Source: Phymatolithon calcareum
Taxonomy: Eukaryota > Rhodophyta > Florideophyceae > Hapalidiales
Direction: 5' to 3'
Assembly: GCA_977006965.1 (NCBI GenBank)
Contig: OZ345356.1
Coordinates: forward strand, 1,674,001 to 1,738,000
Length of the DNA stretch: 64,000 nt
Made by a program: the position numbers and the translations under genes. The notes below the pieces were generated by a model. That model had not been told where the DNA came from, did no database searches, and saw nothing but the letters and a program-made list of their open reading frames with translations. This document shows, piece by piece, positions 1 through 10,860 of this stretch; the stretch's first letter is position 1, and each line of letters starts with the position of its first letter.

Positions 1-21
1 CAATTGAATTGTTTAATTGCA

Positions 22-350
22 CGACAAACAGCAATATCGAGCAATGAGATTGGCACCACCCCTGGCCATACCCCACCTTGGCTACAATCCCTGGCACGAA
101 TCGGGGCGAAGGTCACGAAATGAGACTTAGTAGAAGAGACTTGGCATGCAAGCAAATATCTACATCGTAGACTACCAAGTGGGATCTTTGAATTTTCAAA
201 ATTTCTATTTGACTCATGTAGCCGTCGCACGGGAAAGGGTACTCTGCAACAAAAATAAAATGGATGCTACCCCACCAATGAGAATCTCTCTCCTCATCGA
301 TTTTTGTGGGAGTTGATGAAGTGCTTATGAGGACAGCTACAGATTCCTGC
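22..350 (+). repeat. LINE family 1 upstream segment (dispersed copy 1)
   Basis: This stretch is clearly similar to 58003-58331, for example GTAGAAGAGACTT, the AAAATGGATGCTA region and GTTGATGAAGTGCTT in the same order. It lies directly upstream of the reverse transcriptase remnant at 385-1887, so it is probably the 5' part of the same LINE. No open frame longer than about 65 codons survives here. Confidence 0.55.
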
Positions 351-384
351 CAGCCACGATCACAAAAGCCGGCCAGCTCGGCTC

Positions 385-1887
385 CTGGCCTGACGATTTT
401 AATAAGGCACTGGTCGTTTCAATATTTAAGAAAGGAAACCAAGCTCACCAAAAAGCTACAGACCGATTTCTCTATTATCGCACGATCACAAAATATTTGA
501 ATCAGCAGTGGACAAACTGATCCGGAAGGAATATAGATTCAGTAGATCCCAAATCGGCTTCCAGCACAAGAAAGGAGCCGAAAAAGCCCTCCTCCGTTGC
601 ATAGCAGCCACGAGACGAGGAAGGAAAACAAAAGCCATGCTTGACCTAAAGTTAGAATACGACCGAATCCGAAGAGAGGAGCTTATGCGAGAAATCGATC
701 TCAGGCTATCAGCAAACCTTGCATCACTTGCTTCCTTCTAGCTGCAGAAAACTACATTCACTGTTATGAACGACGCAGGAAGCACTCAAGGGAAAAGCGA
801 ACGAGGAGTTCCCCAAGGTTCCCCCATGAGCCCCACACTGTTCAACATCCTCATGGATACTCTGACAGAAAGAGTCACGGCCATTAGCCTCAATGATTCT
901 GACCCGAGCCTTCGTCTGAATATGTTTGCCGATGACGTCATACCAACGGCAAGAAACGAAGAAGAACTACAGAAAATGCTCCAGGAATGCTCCGAATGGG
1001 CACGGGTCTATCGGATGACGTGGTCGACCCAAAAATGTTCAGTCATACTCCACCATCGAAGGGTCAGAAAACCCATCATACTGGCAGACGAGGAAGAAAA
1101 ATACGACGCACTGCAGACTATCTCGGGACGACAATTGACGCGAACGGTATTCGTGACGACAAGCTTCTGGAGCGATTCAAAAGCGCAATCGCCAAAGTAC
1201 GGCTCACGAACAACCTAGGAATGACAAGAAAAGGATATAGCACTGAAGAGAGTATCAGGCTCTACAACGCTTTTATCAGGCCTGTATATGAGTACGCTGC
1301 GCATAAAACACCGGACACAATCGTTGCATCGAAAGCAGAACTGAAAATTCAGAACGACATTGAAACGATACTATTCGGGAATTGGGCAGCGCGGCACTGG
1401 AGTAGAGTAATGAAACTGTGCCAAATAGAGCCATGGGAGTTTCTCCGACAGCACATACGCCGGAAGCTAAGACGAAAATTAAGCAGGATTATGAAGGAGA
1501 CAGATGACACAGGGGCAGAGCTAGAACTCGAAACTCTCGACTGTATACGAGAATCAAACACGACAACGGACATTCAAGATAGGTGTGGCCTTCGGAGAGT
1601 ATGGGAACAGCAAGAAGAGCACCGCATCAGGAAAATTACGTTCGCCAAGAATAGTATACCGCACCAAGCAGTGAGGATGAAAGAAAGCAGATACAGAATT
1701 CTTTTGCGTAATGTGATTTATATGCCATTTTCCGAGGAACCCACCTAAGTTAATTAAAGAAATGGACAGTCAAGGATCATGGATAGTTGGAACACTCAAC
1801 AGAATCCTGAAGAAGCCTTCATGGACCCCAGCAGAAGAGATTGACATTGCTAGAGCCATTGACGTGATTCTATGTAACTCCGATTAA
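385..1887 (+). pseudogene. LINE family 1 reverse transcriptase, decayed
   Basis: This is the reverse transcriptase of a non-LTR retrotransposon, which would copy its RNA into DNA at a nicked target. Seen in order: an N-terminal palm segment (WPDDFNKALVV, IFKKGN) near 385-445; then YRPISLLS and GFQHKKGAEKALL near 455-590; the motif GVPQGSPMSPTLFN at about 805-850; and the catalytic FADD at 925-936. A thumb-like tail follows (YLGTTID, RPVYEYAA) at about 1115-1310. The frame is broken by a shift near 445, an in-frame TAG at 739-741, a shift near 1110-1125 and another near 1725. The last frame ends at the TAA at 1885-1887. Family assignment rests on the RT motifs; the exact clade is not determined. 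The copy is inactive. Confidence 0.85.
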
Positions 1888-1990
1888 GGAAGCGGAATTT
1901 TCGATGCTAATAGAATATGCCTAGAAAGCTGCCGACTTTCCTCCAGTTGGGACACATGGTACATTCTCAATAAATCCATTTAATTACGAT
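1888..1990 (+). repeat. LINE family 1 3' end with terminal stem-loop
   Basis: This 3' untranslated tail carries GACTTTCCTCCAGTTGGG, an ACATGGTAC block and then CAATAAATCCATTTAATTACGA. The same tail recurs inverted at about 4345-4405, at 22748-22795, and split around the insertion at 29537-29827 (and its duplicate). In the better copies the block is bounded by GGTATC or GGTGCC and GGTACC or GGCACC, which can pair. Confidence 0.6.
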
Positions 1991-2662
1991 TGCCTTCCAG
2001 TGATGAGGTTTGCTGGAAGCATATTACGTGCTTCCTGCTCGCAGAACCTATGCGGGAATTTAGGTCCTCTATTCTGCAGCTTCTGGGGCCACTGCATCAT
2101 TTCATGCCTACAGGGCCTCAAACACACGAAGAGTGTAATAGCTAATGATTCGTTATGCTTGCTTGGCCTTCTTCGCCAATTTTTCTTGTGCGTGTTTGAC
2201 AAAAATGCTGCAAGCTCCTCCGGTACATCTTCATGAAGTTCTTCCATTTTCTGCAAGGTCGAATCGCATTTGTTCCGCAAACTGGACCACTGAACTTAAA
2301 CGATGATTCCATCTGGTGTTTCTCTTATATCCACTTGTTTTTCAATCATATCCTACTTAGTCGCATAATGTTCTGCTTGTTTTGTCAGCTAATTGCTTGC
2401 CTTTTTTCCGTCAACATCAGCGGTCCAATTGCATTCTGCTCGCATGGACCAGATCCGTTTTCCCATCCACTACGCTTGTTACATCGTAGACCAATTCGCT
2501 GACAATTCTAGTCACTCGCTTAGGACTGATCGATTTGAACTTCAATTTGTGCTTTGTCTTTGTGCCATCCGAAATAGGTAATACAATAAAATCATCTACT
2601 AGAAATATGAGAATCACGATGTTAGTGTTTTTGTCATATTGCTTGATTAGCTTCAGCCGCAC
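1984..2662 (-). pseudogene. Ty3/gypsy integrase C-terminal remnant
   Basis: On the minus strand the frame at 2662-2417 ends in an integrase C-terminal pattern (KRVTRIVSE.VYDV..V..GK..LVHASRMQ). It is preceded by a short hydrophobic segment (VDDFIVLP) of the kind found before the retroviral integrase GP(Y/F) module. Downstream, the frame at 2280-1984 begins MEELHEDVPEELAAF-like. It probably belongs to the same element as the reverse transcriptase at 3150-4130; the RNase H and integrase core that should lie between are missing. Confidence 0.5.
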
Positions 2663-2728
2663 CTTCTCTTCAGGTCAAGGAGACATAGAACACTTGCCAT
2701 CAAGTGGTCATTTGGAATATTCCCTCCA

Positions 2729-2893
2729 ATGAGCACCTCTACCCTTATCGAACTCACCGGCCAATGTGGAAAAGATGCTATCGAAGACGTGATAAATGGC
2801 CTTGCAAAGGACAGACTCTCCAAAGAAGACAGCGCCTGGACTAAGCGAGCACTCGACGAGCTCCTAACCATGTTTCAGGCTGTGGACAAGTAA
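2729..2893 (+). CDS. 54-codon open frame, unrecognised
   Basis: The ATG at 2729 opens a 54-residue, charged, helix-prone frame (MSTSTLIEL ... ALDELLTMFQAVDK) ending in TAA at 2891. I do not recognise it. The last codon and the stop overlap AAGTAAGG, which resembles a 5' splice site, so this could be a first exon; no acceptor could be assigned. It lies inside sequence inserted between two parts of a gypsy remnant and abuts an inverted copy of the family M promoter module. It may simply be chance. Confidence 0.25.
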   Translation: MSTSTLIELTGQCGKDAIEDVINGLAKDRLSKEDSAWTKRALDELLTMFQAVDK

Positions 2894-2894
2894 G

Positions 2895-3140
2895 GACTAC
2901 CCGCAACTTGAAATTACAGCGTGCCACAGGACAGGGGAGTAACTTTCCCCCTCGAGATCCCGAAGGAGACCAGAGGTGGGTTTTTGTAGTCCACTGAGTC
3001 GTGTCACACCAACAAGAAAAGAAAACCCATTCAGGACAGAATCCAGCCAAAACCCCTTGGCCTTATGAAAGTTGCCCCGAGCGTCAGCAGATGCGTTGGA
3101 AACTTTTAAATAAAAAGCTACCTTTCTTTTTCTTCTTGAT
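2895..3140 (-). promoter_or_regulatory. Orphan copy of the family M promoter module
   Basis: Read on the minus strand this repeats the block found upstream of family M genes. It has GAAAGGTAG, then TTTTTATTTAAAAG, CATCTGCTGACGCT, GGCCAAGGGGTTTTGGCT, ATTCTGTC, TTTTCTTTTCTTGTTGGTGT, and finally CCCACCTCTGGTC next to a CTCGAGG block. No M coding sequence follows. Related blocks occur at 27270-27420, 28784-28917, 34123-34273 and 35637-35770, and its first part downstream of each M gene. It is flanked by an 18 of 19 bp direct repeat (CTTGATTAGCTTCA-CCGC at about 2642 and 3136). Confidence 0.45.
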
Positions 3141-3149
3141 TAGCTTCAA

Positions 3150-4130
3150 CCGCTACGTCAATCAATCGGCCACACTAACGTACTTGCTTGGTGAATAGCA
3201 CATACTTCCTTGCTCTGATTTTGAGATTTCTCTGCAGACAGGTTTTTGAAAAATTCTCTCAGTGTATATAAAAGACTTATTTCTGTTTTTGCGTGAAACA
3301 GAAAATCGTCAAGCCAAGCCTTGTCAAATTCTCGCAGGATCACAAAGTACGTTTCGACACGGTATTGAATATTCTCTCCGCTGTTTATCGCACCTTGAAA
3401 TGTCCGTAATGGCTTGAATATCCCATATGGCATGTGAAATCTGTGCGCAATCTTTGTGCAAGGGTAGTTGTTGCCGATACCGTCTGCAAAGTCCATTTTA
3501 GCAAAGAATTTGCTACCAGCGACATCCTTGAGCTCTGCATCAATTTTCAGCATTGGCTAAAACACAGGTACTTTCCTTGCATCCACCAGGGTTAGATCGA
3601 ATGTCATTCGATAATTTGCTGGTGGTGCTTTGGGTACCGTCAGGAGGGCCGTGGCCCACGCCCATGCTCCTGTAGCTTGGACATATACTCGAACTTTAAA
3701 TCGCGTTGATATGCTGTGCATTGCGTCTGCTTGCATAATCACAAGCTGGCTTATCGAAATGTTATTCTCCATCTGACATAATTTTCACAATACTTCCTTC
3801 AAGACATTGTTCTTCTTGGATACGATCATTATCATTCTGAACTACATATCGATCACATGCTGCTTCAAGGACGCCTTTTCTGTCCAGTCCAAATGCTTGG
3901 AGTTTTAGTCGTCCAAATAGAGGCTCCTTAGCCTCTTGAGTTGTAATCTGCCACACCAATTCACATATTCTATGCGTTTTTGCATTACGGATGAAGATTT
4001 CTGTCGTAACCGTCATCTCCTTATTGCAGTAGATATTGATAGGTTTCTTCTCTGAATTGGTTTCTGTTGCGAATCCATATTTTCGTTCATTTTGAAACGT
4101 CTTTGTTTCAATTCGAGTCCTAGTTTTCAT
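3150..4130 (-). pseudogene. Ty3/gypsy protease-RT region, decayed
   Basis: Three minus-strand frames are collinear with a Ty3/gypsy polyprotein. 4130-3762 resembles the linker before the polymerase (EPLFGRLKLQAFGLD). 3772-3557 has the RT start pattern AWATALLTVPKAP...YRMTFDL.LVDA. 3553-3158 has SKFFAKMDFADG, GAINS, DDFLFHA and LREFF. A CGRLID-like RT end appears in another frame near 3165. The catalytic YXDD box is not intact (WLDDFLF). Shifts and stops separate the frames. Confidence 0.7.
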
Positions 4131-4344
4131 TAACGTTCCATTCAGGCCGAAAGGGGTCAGATTGATATCTCACCCCGCACTTGCTCATACCGTTCTTTCT
4201 CCACCCTCATAAATCTTGCCTTGGTGAGGGCGGTATTGTTTGGATAAGCGTCGCTTTTATAGCTCGACACTTTCTTTGCGCTTTTTTGATTCTTTTTTCT
4301 TCTTCTTATGTTCCTCCAGCAACTTTTTCTCATCGTAATTAAGT

Positions 4345-5150
4345 GGATTTATTGATAAGGTACCATGTGTCCCAACGTGAAGAAAGTCGATACCTTTCTT
4401 TGCACTATACTACACTCGAAATCTCCGTTCCTTAATCACATTTACTTATTATCGAGTCTACGGCTCATGCCAAGTTGGTTTCCTCTGTAGGGCTCCATGT
4501 TGTCTTTCTCAGGAGGCTCTTGAGTTTTCTAACTGCCCATCCTCCTTGACTGCCCATTCGATCATATAACTTCGGCAAATTTCTTGGAAAGTGACCTAAA
4601 AACCATATTGCGAGGAGAATTCTGTCCCTGCTTTCTTGCATCCTCACTGCTTGGTGCTGCAGATCAGTTTTCCTGGCACAGAGTTCTTCTTATTATTCCC
4701 AAGATAGTCTGAGGGCACCCCTGTCTTGTAAATCGCCTTATAACGCACTCTAGCGTCATCGAAGATGAGAACAGAAATTGAGTTTGAGTGCAAGAGACTC
4801 ACAGGAGGTCTTGTTGAGAGAGAGTTACGAATCAAGAACGTTTTGAGCAGCCAGATGACTTTAGCGTAGAGATTATGCAAGAGCTGCCCCGTTACTCCAA
4901 ATTGAGGCTTTGGGAGCTCTCAAAAATAAAATCATCAAATATCATGTCTTGAAAATCGGTTGGTGTGTTCGAATTTCGCATGCGGTCCAGTATTTCTAGT
5001 TCCAGCTCTGCACCAGCGTCGCTTGTGTCTTCCACGCCTTCCTAAGTCTTCGAGTTAACTTTGATAGCAGATGCTGTTGGCGGAACTCTCCTGGGTCTAT
5101 TTGTCATAGCTTCATTAGTCCTCTCCAGTGCCGTCCTTGCCGTTGGAGTC
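4345..5150 (-). pseudogene. LINE family 1 C-terminal end, nested
   Basis: On the minus strand, 5150-4930 encodes a match to the C-terminal part of the LINE at 385-1887 (GEFRQQHLL, AGAELELEILDRMRNSN, TDFQD). 4660-4345 matches its very end (AVRMQESRDRILL, MGSQGGW, then the 3' tail GACTTTC..CACGTTGGGACACATGGTACC and CAATAAATCCACTTAATTACGA). The two halves are separated by a plus-strand LINE family 2 tail at about 4690-4930, so this is a LINE broken by a second LINE. Confidence 0.65.
4690..4930 (+). mobile_element. LINE family 2 3' fragment
   Basis: The plus strand encodes a tail (MRTEIEFECKRLT, ERELRIKNVL) collinear with ISPEIEYECKRLT and GREIRIKDIL at 30344-30772. The 3' sequence GAGGCTTTGGGAGCTCTCAAAA closes it. 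It is 5'-truncated and sits inside the minus-strand LINE family 1 remnant. Confidence 0.6.
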
Positions 5151-5164
5151 TGTGGTAAAGGATG

Positions 5165-5373
5165 AGGCACAATGCAAGTGGAGAGGTTGAGCTAGTTGGG
5201 TTTTTGTTTATTGACTTGATCGACTTCTTTTTCACGCTATATAGACCTGAGTCTTGGTCTGAGTCCCAAACTAGTGGCCCTTCGACGACGGAGACTTATG
5301 AACTCTAAACAAATCTATCATTATCTCATCATATTGAATTTACCGATATCAAACACTTTCAACACTCCCCCTT
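5165..5373 (-). repeat. Copia-A 3' LTR and polypurine tract
   Basis: On the minus strand the pol remnant is followed by a purine tract (AAGGGGGAG at 5373-5365) and then TGTTGAAAGTG beginning at 5364, the usual layout of a Copia 3' LTR. The LTR runs to about 5165, where AACAAAAACCCAACTAG gives a plausible end. No matching 5' LTR was found upstream of gag, so LTR length and target duplication are undetermined. Confidence 0.5.
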
Positions 5374-5385
5374 GATCGAGGAATC

Positions 5386-8300
5386 TTAAGACTCTATCAT
5401 CGACCATCCCGTTTCCCTGGCAAAGTTCGTGACCTTGATTCGATCAAGCGGTTCGGTGAATGCATCTGCAAACATGGAGCTCGTAGGGCAGTTCTTGAAT
5501 TCGATATTACCTGCCGAATCGATGTCTCTGTCGAAATCGTATTGGATGTCGTTATGTTTGTTGCGCTGTGTGGTTGCTACGTTGCGTCTGGAAGCAATGG
5601 AACCTTGACTCTCCGAAAAGATAACCATACTGGAAGGCTTCTCAAGACCATGAATATTGGAGAAGAGCCTTGAAAGCCACTCAGTCTCTTTTACCGAAGA
5701 GGATGAAGCGATGTTCTCGCCGTCACAGGTGATTGCTCCCCCTGCGAGAAAGAAAACATACCCTCTTGTGGACTTTCTAGTCTCCAGACATCTAGCCCAA
5801 TTTGAGTCACAATACACGATTGGAGTCACACTGTTGTCTTTCCCAAACAGAATTCGACGTTCTCTACTACCACCAAAATACATTAAAACACGTTTCACGG
5901 CCGACCATTGACGACTGAAGGGACGTTCACAAAATGATGAAAGCTTTCTAATGCATCATAGATGACTGGACGAGTGCCAACAATGAGGTACATCAGACTT
6001 CCGATAGCTGCACGGTATGGAACTTCAGCAGAAACGGACTCGGATATGTCAATTCCGTCAATAGCCATGCTTTTCTTACCAGTCTCCATTGGGCTAGGGG
6101 CTGGATTTGCGTTTTTCATGCCAAATCCCTGAATGACTGTTTCCCTATATGCCGACTGTGAGAAGTGCAGAGTTCGAAGCTTGCGATCCCGGTGGATATC
6201 AAATCCAAGGCAGGGTCGTGCGTTACGAAGCCGACGTTGAGATCCCCCTAGATCAAGCTACTGCCGAAGTTTCATTTCCCGTTATAAGCAAGTCGTTTTC
6301 GTACAGAGCCATTATCGCAATACTCCTAGACATGTGCTGGACATAGAGGCAAGGTTCGTTCGGATTGCTTTTGAAGCCGAGCTAGGTACTCAAGAAAGCA
6401 TAGATGTTTCCTTTCCATTGTCGAGGTGCCTTCTTGAACTCGTAAAGTGTTTTTAAGAGCTTGCAGACAAGATCGGGACGCTTCAGATTACGAAACCCAG
6501 GAGAAAGTTCCAAATAAATGTTTTCGTCAAGTTCAAGATGCAGAAAGGCGGTAACAACATCCATCTGATGTATCTCAAGGTCATTAACGGCAACTGTTGC
6601 AACAAGGTTACGAATCGAGGTGAATTTAACAACTAGGGCTTACGTTTCACCCCATGCTCCTTTCGGAACCCTTTCTCCACAATGAGTCCTTTGTGACCGG
6701 TATCCTTTACATTGAAGACTCATTTGCAAGGAAGAACGTTCCTACCCAGCTTACGTTGAACGAACGTGCAGGTTTTGTTACGGTTAAGTGATTAATGCTC
6801 TTTTTCGATCGCAGGAAACCAGAAGTCGATGTTTCCAGAGAAGTAGCAGATTGAAATGTCTGAAGGACGTCTTCAGTAGACAAGTCAATCTCAGTTGCAA
6901 AGTTAACAAACTCTAACACTAGCATAGCAGAGAATGGAGTAGTGTTCCAGTGCTCAGATTTCTTGGAGACTCGAACAGAGCGCCGCAAAAACGGGCTTTT
7001 CAATGATATTTGTTTTGTCTCTTTCGTCTTTAGAATGGCTCTCCCTGGCGCCCAAATCATTATGAACGACCTCAATGTCCTTTGTTTTCGGAATTTGGTC
7101 AGACTCATCTACTTCAGCAAGGTCCTTCTCGAAATCCGCTTCCTCAAACGTAACATCCCGTGACATGACCACCTTCTGGGAGCTCGGATCCTACAATTTG
7201 TACCCTTTGGACTCAGACTAATATCCAACCATGATCGCTTCGGGCTTACGACTGTCAAGTTTCTTCACTTTCTTATTCTGAATCACCTACCAAAACATTG
7301 AGCCAAAAACGCGCAATTGTGCGAAGTCTGGAGCAGCACCCATCCTTATATGGTAGGGAGTCGTGTTTGGAGGAAATTCTCTTGACGTTACTGGATTGAA
7401 CACTACGTTATCCCAGGCTTCAGCTTGGAACTTCTTCTCGATACCTTTGTGATGAAGCATCGAGCGCATAAAGTCGATAAGCGTGCGTTCCATTCGCCAA
7501 GCCACCCCATTTTGCTGTGCAGTGTGAGCGACAGTGAGCTGGAGATGAATGCCGTCATCAAACAAGTTCATCTTAAAGTATTTGGATAGATACTCCCCTC
7601 CGTTTTCGGTCCGAAACGCTTTTATCTTTCGTGCTTGTGAAAACTTCTGCTCGTTTAGATGTTTCAGCTTTCTTCCCGTGTGAGTGTCAGTGTACTTATG
7701 GAAATTTTGAAAGCACGCAAAGCTCTCTGAACTTTTTCACATGATGAATGTGGAAGTCCATTTGGAATGATCATCAATGAAAGAGATGAAGTACTGGGAT
7801 CCTCCTAGAGATGGAATATTGATGGTACTAAGAACGTCAGAATGCACCAGATCAAGAACTGCTTTAGAGCTCGAATTACTGAACTTGTGAATAGGAGAAA
7901 GATGACCTTTGCCAGCAAGGCAGCCAGCACAAGGTTATTTTACTTCTGGACTAACACCTTTGACCTCCCCATGGCATACCATATTTGAGATGCTAGAAGA
8001 TTGTAAATGAACGCGACGATCGTCGCAGAGATCTAGATTAGCTGGACAAGCAACGTTGACGGTGGGAGAGTCTTTAGGAAGGTCGAGAGCATACAGAATT
8101 ATACGGAATTTTCCAGTCGCAACAGTTTCCTCATGCGCTTCGACATAACATCAAACTCTCTTTAATGTTATCTCATGCCCATATTTGCCCATTTTAGGCA
8201 CCAATAGTAGTGAGTAGCCGAAGTTCGGGATATAAGAAATCGGAATTAGACATGACTCGGACAGGCTCGGTTTCCTCGCTGCGGAAGGCTTAGCTGAATT

Positions 8301-8977
8301 TTCATTTTGACGTTTAAAATCTTCCGGAGCGAGATGAGGGAACGAGGTCCAACAACTGAGAGGTGGATGTCCGGCTCGACTACAATGTTCGCAGTGGTCA
8401 CGCAGCTGTGTCCCGCTACTTCTGGCAGTGAACAGAGCAGCCCCATCGAATTTCACGTTTGTCGCTTCGAATAGCATATTCATAAGTTCCTCTCCCTGAA
8501 GAAGAGGACTCTTTACAAACTCCAGTGAGAAGGTTTCGTCTTCGTTCCGAAAGCGGCAAGAGCACTGATAAGACTGGTAAATCGATCGGGAAGTCCGCTG
8601 AGCAGAGCCATTGCTTTTTCTTTATCATCGATGTCGACACGAATGCGATTGGTGTACGGCAGAATTTTCTCGCCCTCTAACATGGTAGAAGAACAGAATT
8701 TGGGACGAGCGGCAAAATTATTGAGAAGGTTGTGGGGTTCAAATATATTCAGAAAACTTAGCCACATTTCTTTTGCCGTCTCAACATTTTGCACATATTT
8801 AAGATGTTTGTCAGAGAGAGATAGACCAATAATGGCTTTTTCCTTATTGTTATTACGACACCAAAGCTTGAATTCTTCCGAGTCCCGTAGCGTTGAGAGT
8901 TCGCGAAAGGATAGTACTAGCTGAATTTTCTGTTCCCGTGCGTGTAAATTAGTCTCACTAAGCTTTTCGACCTTCAC
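5386..8977 (-). pseudogene. Copia-A gag-pol, decayed
   Basis: This is a Ty1/copia polyprotein in pieces on the minus strand. 8977-8513 is Copia Gag (KLWCRNNNKEKAIIGLSLSD, AKEMWLSFLNIFE, LLSGLPDRF). 8483-8151 carries a CCHC knuckle (CEHCSRAGHPPLSC). 7571-7287 is integrase (LTVAHTAQQNGVAWRMERTL, LRVFG). 6564-6382 (MDVVTAFLHLELDENIYLE, VCKLLKTLYEF) and 6119-5895 (YRAAIGSLMYL) are reverse transcriptase. 5898-5386 is RNase H (DSNWARC...KSTRGYVF, KETEWL, FADAFTEPLDR). Integrase precedes RT, which defines Copia. Many stops and shifts make it inactive. Confidence 0.85.
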
Positions 8978-9300
8978 CGTTCCTTGTTAGTTGTCAATGT
9001 TTGCGATTAGTTGTTCTTGAAAACCGTGTCAAAGACAATCTATCTCGTATAGGAAAGTTGCTTCGAATCGGAGTGACCCGCACCTTGAGATGCGGATGAC
9101 TCGAAGCCGTTTGCCACTTTTGGCACCTGAACCTGCACACGGCACCGCGCACTGCTGTATTTCACAACTAGAACAACTCGGGGAGTGATACCAAGCTGCA
9201 GAGCTTATCTGCTCACCGATTGGAGGACCCTATAAGAGTGGTCCGGGCTGCATAGTCGAGAAAAGCACCTTGTCTCAAGGACACTAAAAAACCCCAACGA
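8978..9300 (-). other. Copia-A leader with candidate primer binding site
   Basis: There is no gene here. The minus strand holds TTGGTATCAC at 9185-9194. TGGTATCA is the classic start of a primer site for the 3' end of initiator tRNA-Met. Its distance from gag (about 210 bases) suits a leader, but the sequence beyond it does not resemble the 3' LTR at 5165-5364, so the 5' LTR is lost or diverged. Confidence 0.3.
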
Positions 9301-10860
9301 TGGTAACTTTAAGTAAAAATATGCACTTCATCCTCTATAATTGGCGTGCTTCTCATACGGGAACAGTGTGTGTGCAGCTGTCGACTTCCCGTCTTGTTAA
9401 TGTTACTTTTCCTCGCTCCTTGTCGCCGCAGGATTTACAGGCCAGTAATGTATGCTTTCTCTTTAGCTTCCGTGGGCGTGTTGGCTGGGTAAGCGATCTG
9501 CCTCCCCGTTTGCGTGTCCGGGGAGATTTTAAGTGTTTCTTTAGAAGTCCTCATCAGCAGAGTTCGCCGGCACCAGAGCAGCGTCCCGTGTACTACTCCC
9601 GCTCTCTCTCTAAGAATATCGCGTCACTCTATCATTTCTTCCGTCATTGTAATCTATAATTCTAATTGTCTTCCATCTCTTGCATTGTTTCGTCCTCGGT
9701 CTTTCCGTTGAGTTGCGGTCGTGTGAGGTTGCACTGTACGGACTCAATTCTGTTCTCCGCAACCTTGTCGAATGTAGCGCCCGCTGTTATGTCGCTGTCC
9801 CAGGGCGGTCTCTTTTTCCTCTCGCGACTGTACGCCGCACAACTGTGATCGCGATAGTCATGCTGCTCGTAGTGGGTGATCTGTTGGACCATACTTGCAC
9901 GTGTCTCTCGTGTGTCTATGCGCTGCATCGCTGTCTTTTGCGTAGGTTGTAGTATATAAGCTAGTTAGTTCCTTCCTCTGAGTAAAGGAAGGTGGGGGAG
10001 TTCTGGATTTCGGCTCGATTGCTTGGATCAAGCACGCGCAATGTTCGCCTGACAGTCCCTTCGACCACGCGGTGTCGGAGCTCTTCCCAACCTTCTTGGA
10101 CGCAACCGTTTCGGCGCGCAAGCCGGTGCGTCGACAACCGCGTTGAAGTTTCCCTTTCCCTTTTTCGTGCGTCCGTGCGAAGGTCGACGGCCAAGCCATG
10201 GTCGCCGCCTAAAGACGGCGTCGTTTTCTCCTTCCTTTCTCTTTTTCCTTTCGTCATGTCGTAAGCGGCGCAGTGGACGTCCGTTCGACTAGTCTCCACG
10301 CTTATTCTTCTCCGTTTCCTCGAAGGCCCGCGCTCGTGTTCGTCCACACGATCGCTGGAGTTACCGTATGGCAATCTTGCCCGTTTTGTGTTGCAAGTTG
10401 CGCCTATCATCTGGACCTAAGTGCTCCTCACGTCGAGCTTCCGAGGCCCTGTTCGGCGTAGCCTCGCCCTCGTATCTCATCCATGCGACCGCTTGTGTTC
10501 CCGCAAAGCTGTGGAGTGTCCTCCGTGACCTGTATTACCGACTTCGCCCTGGTTCAAGTCGCGTCTATCTCTATTCACCCTCATCTACCTCGTCAAGCTT
10601 CTGAAGTCCTGTTCGGCGTAGCCTTGCGCTCGTGTTCTACGTTCACGACCGCTTGCGTTCCCGCAAAGCCATGGAGTACTACGATGGTGGACGCCTATTT
10701 TGTCCGCTGGTCTGGAGGTTTTGTTTGCTTGTCTTTCTTTCCTTCTCTTTTGTCTTGTCTCTCCCGCTCTTTTCGTCTCTCTCCTCTCTTGGGCTTTTCT
10801 CTCCCATGTGGCGTCGGGTTCTTTGGAGCCTGGCGCTACATCGAAATGCTCCACAAAGGA
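9301..10860. other. No gene seen; CT-rich region with a direct repeat
   Basis: The open frames are short, overlap on both strands and show no motif. There is a TATATAAG at about 9953. An 87-bp direct repeat occurs at 10431-10517 and 10591-10677, sharing CCTGTTCGGCGTAGCCT and GTTCCCGCAAAGC. A polypyrimidine stretch spans about 10722-10805. It may be the non-coding part of a retroelement. Confidence 0.3.

Noticed and set aside
10550-10566. GGTTCAAGTC resembling a tRNA B box
   Set aside because: No A box at the right distance and no cloverleaf could be drawn.
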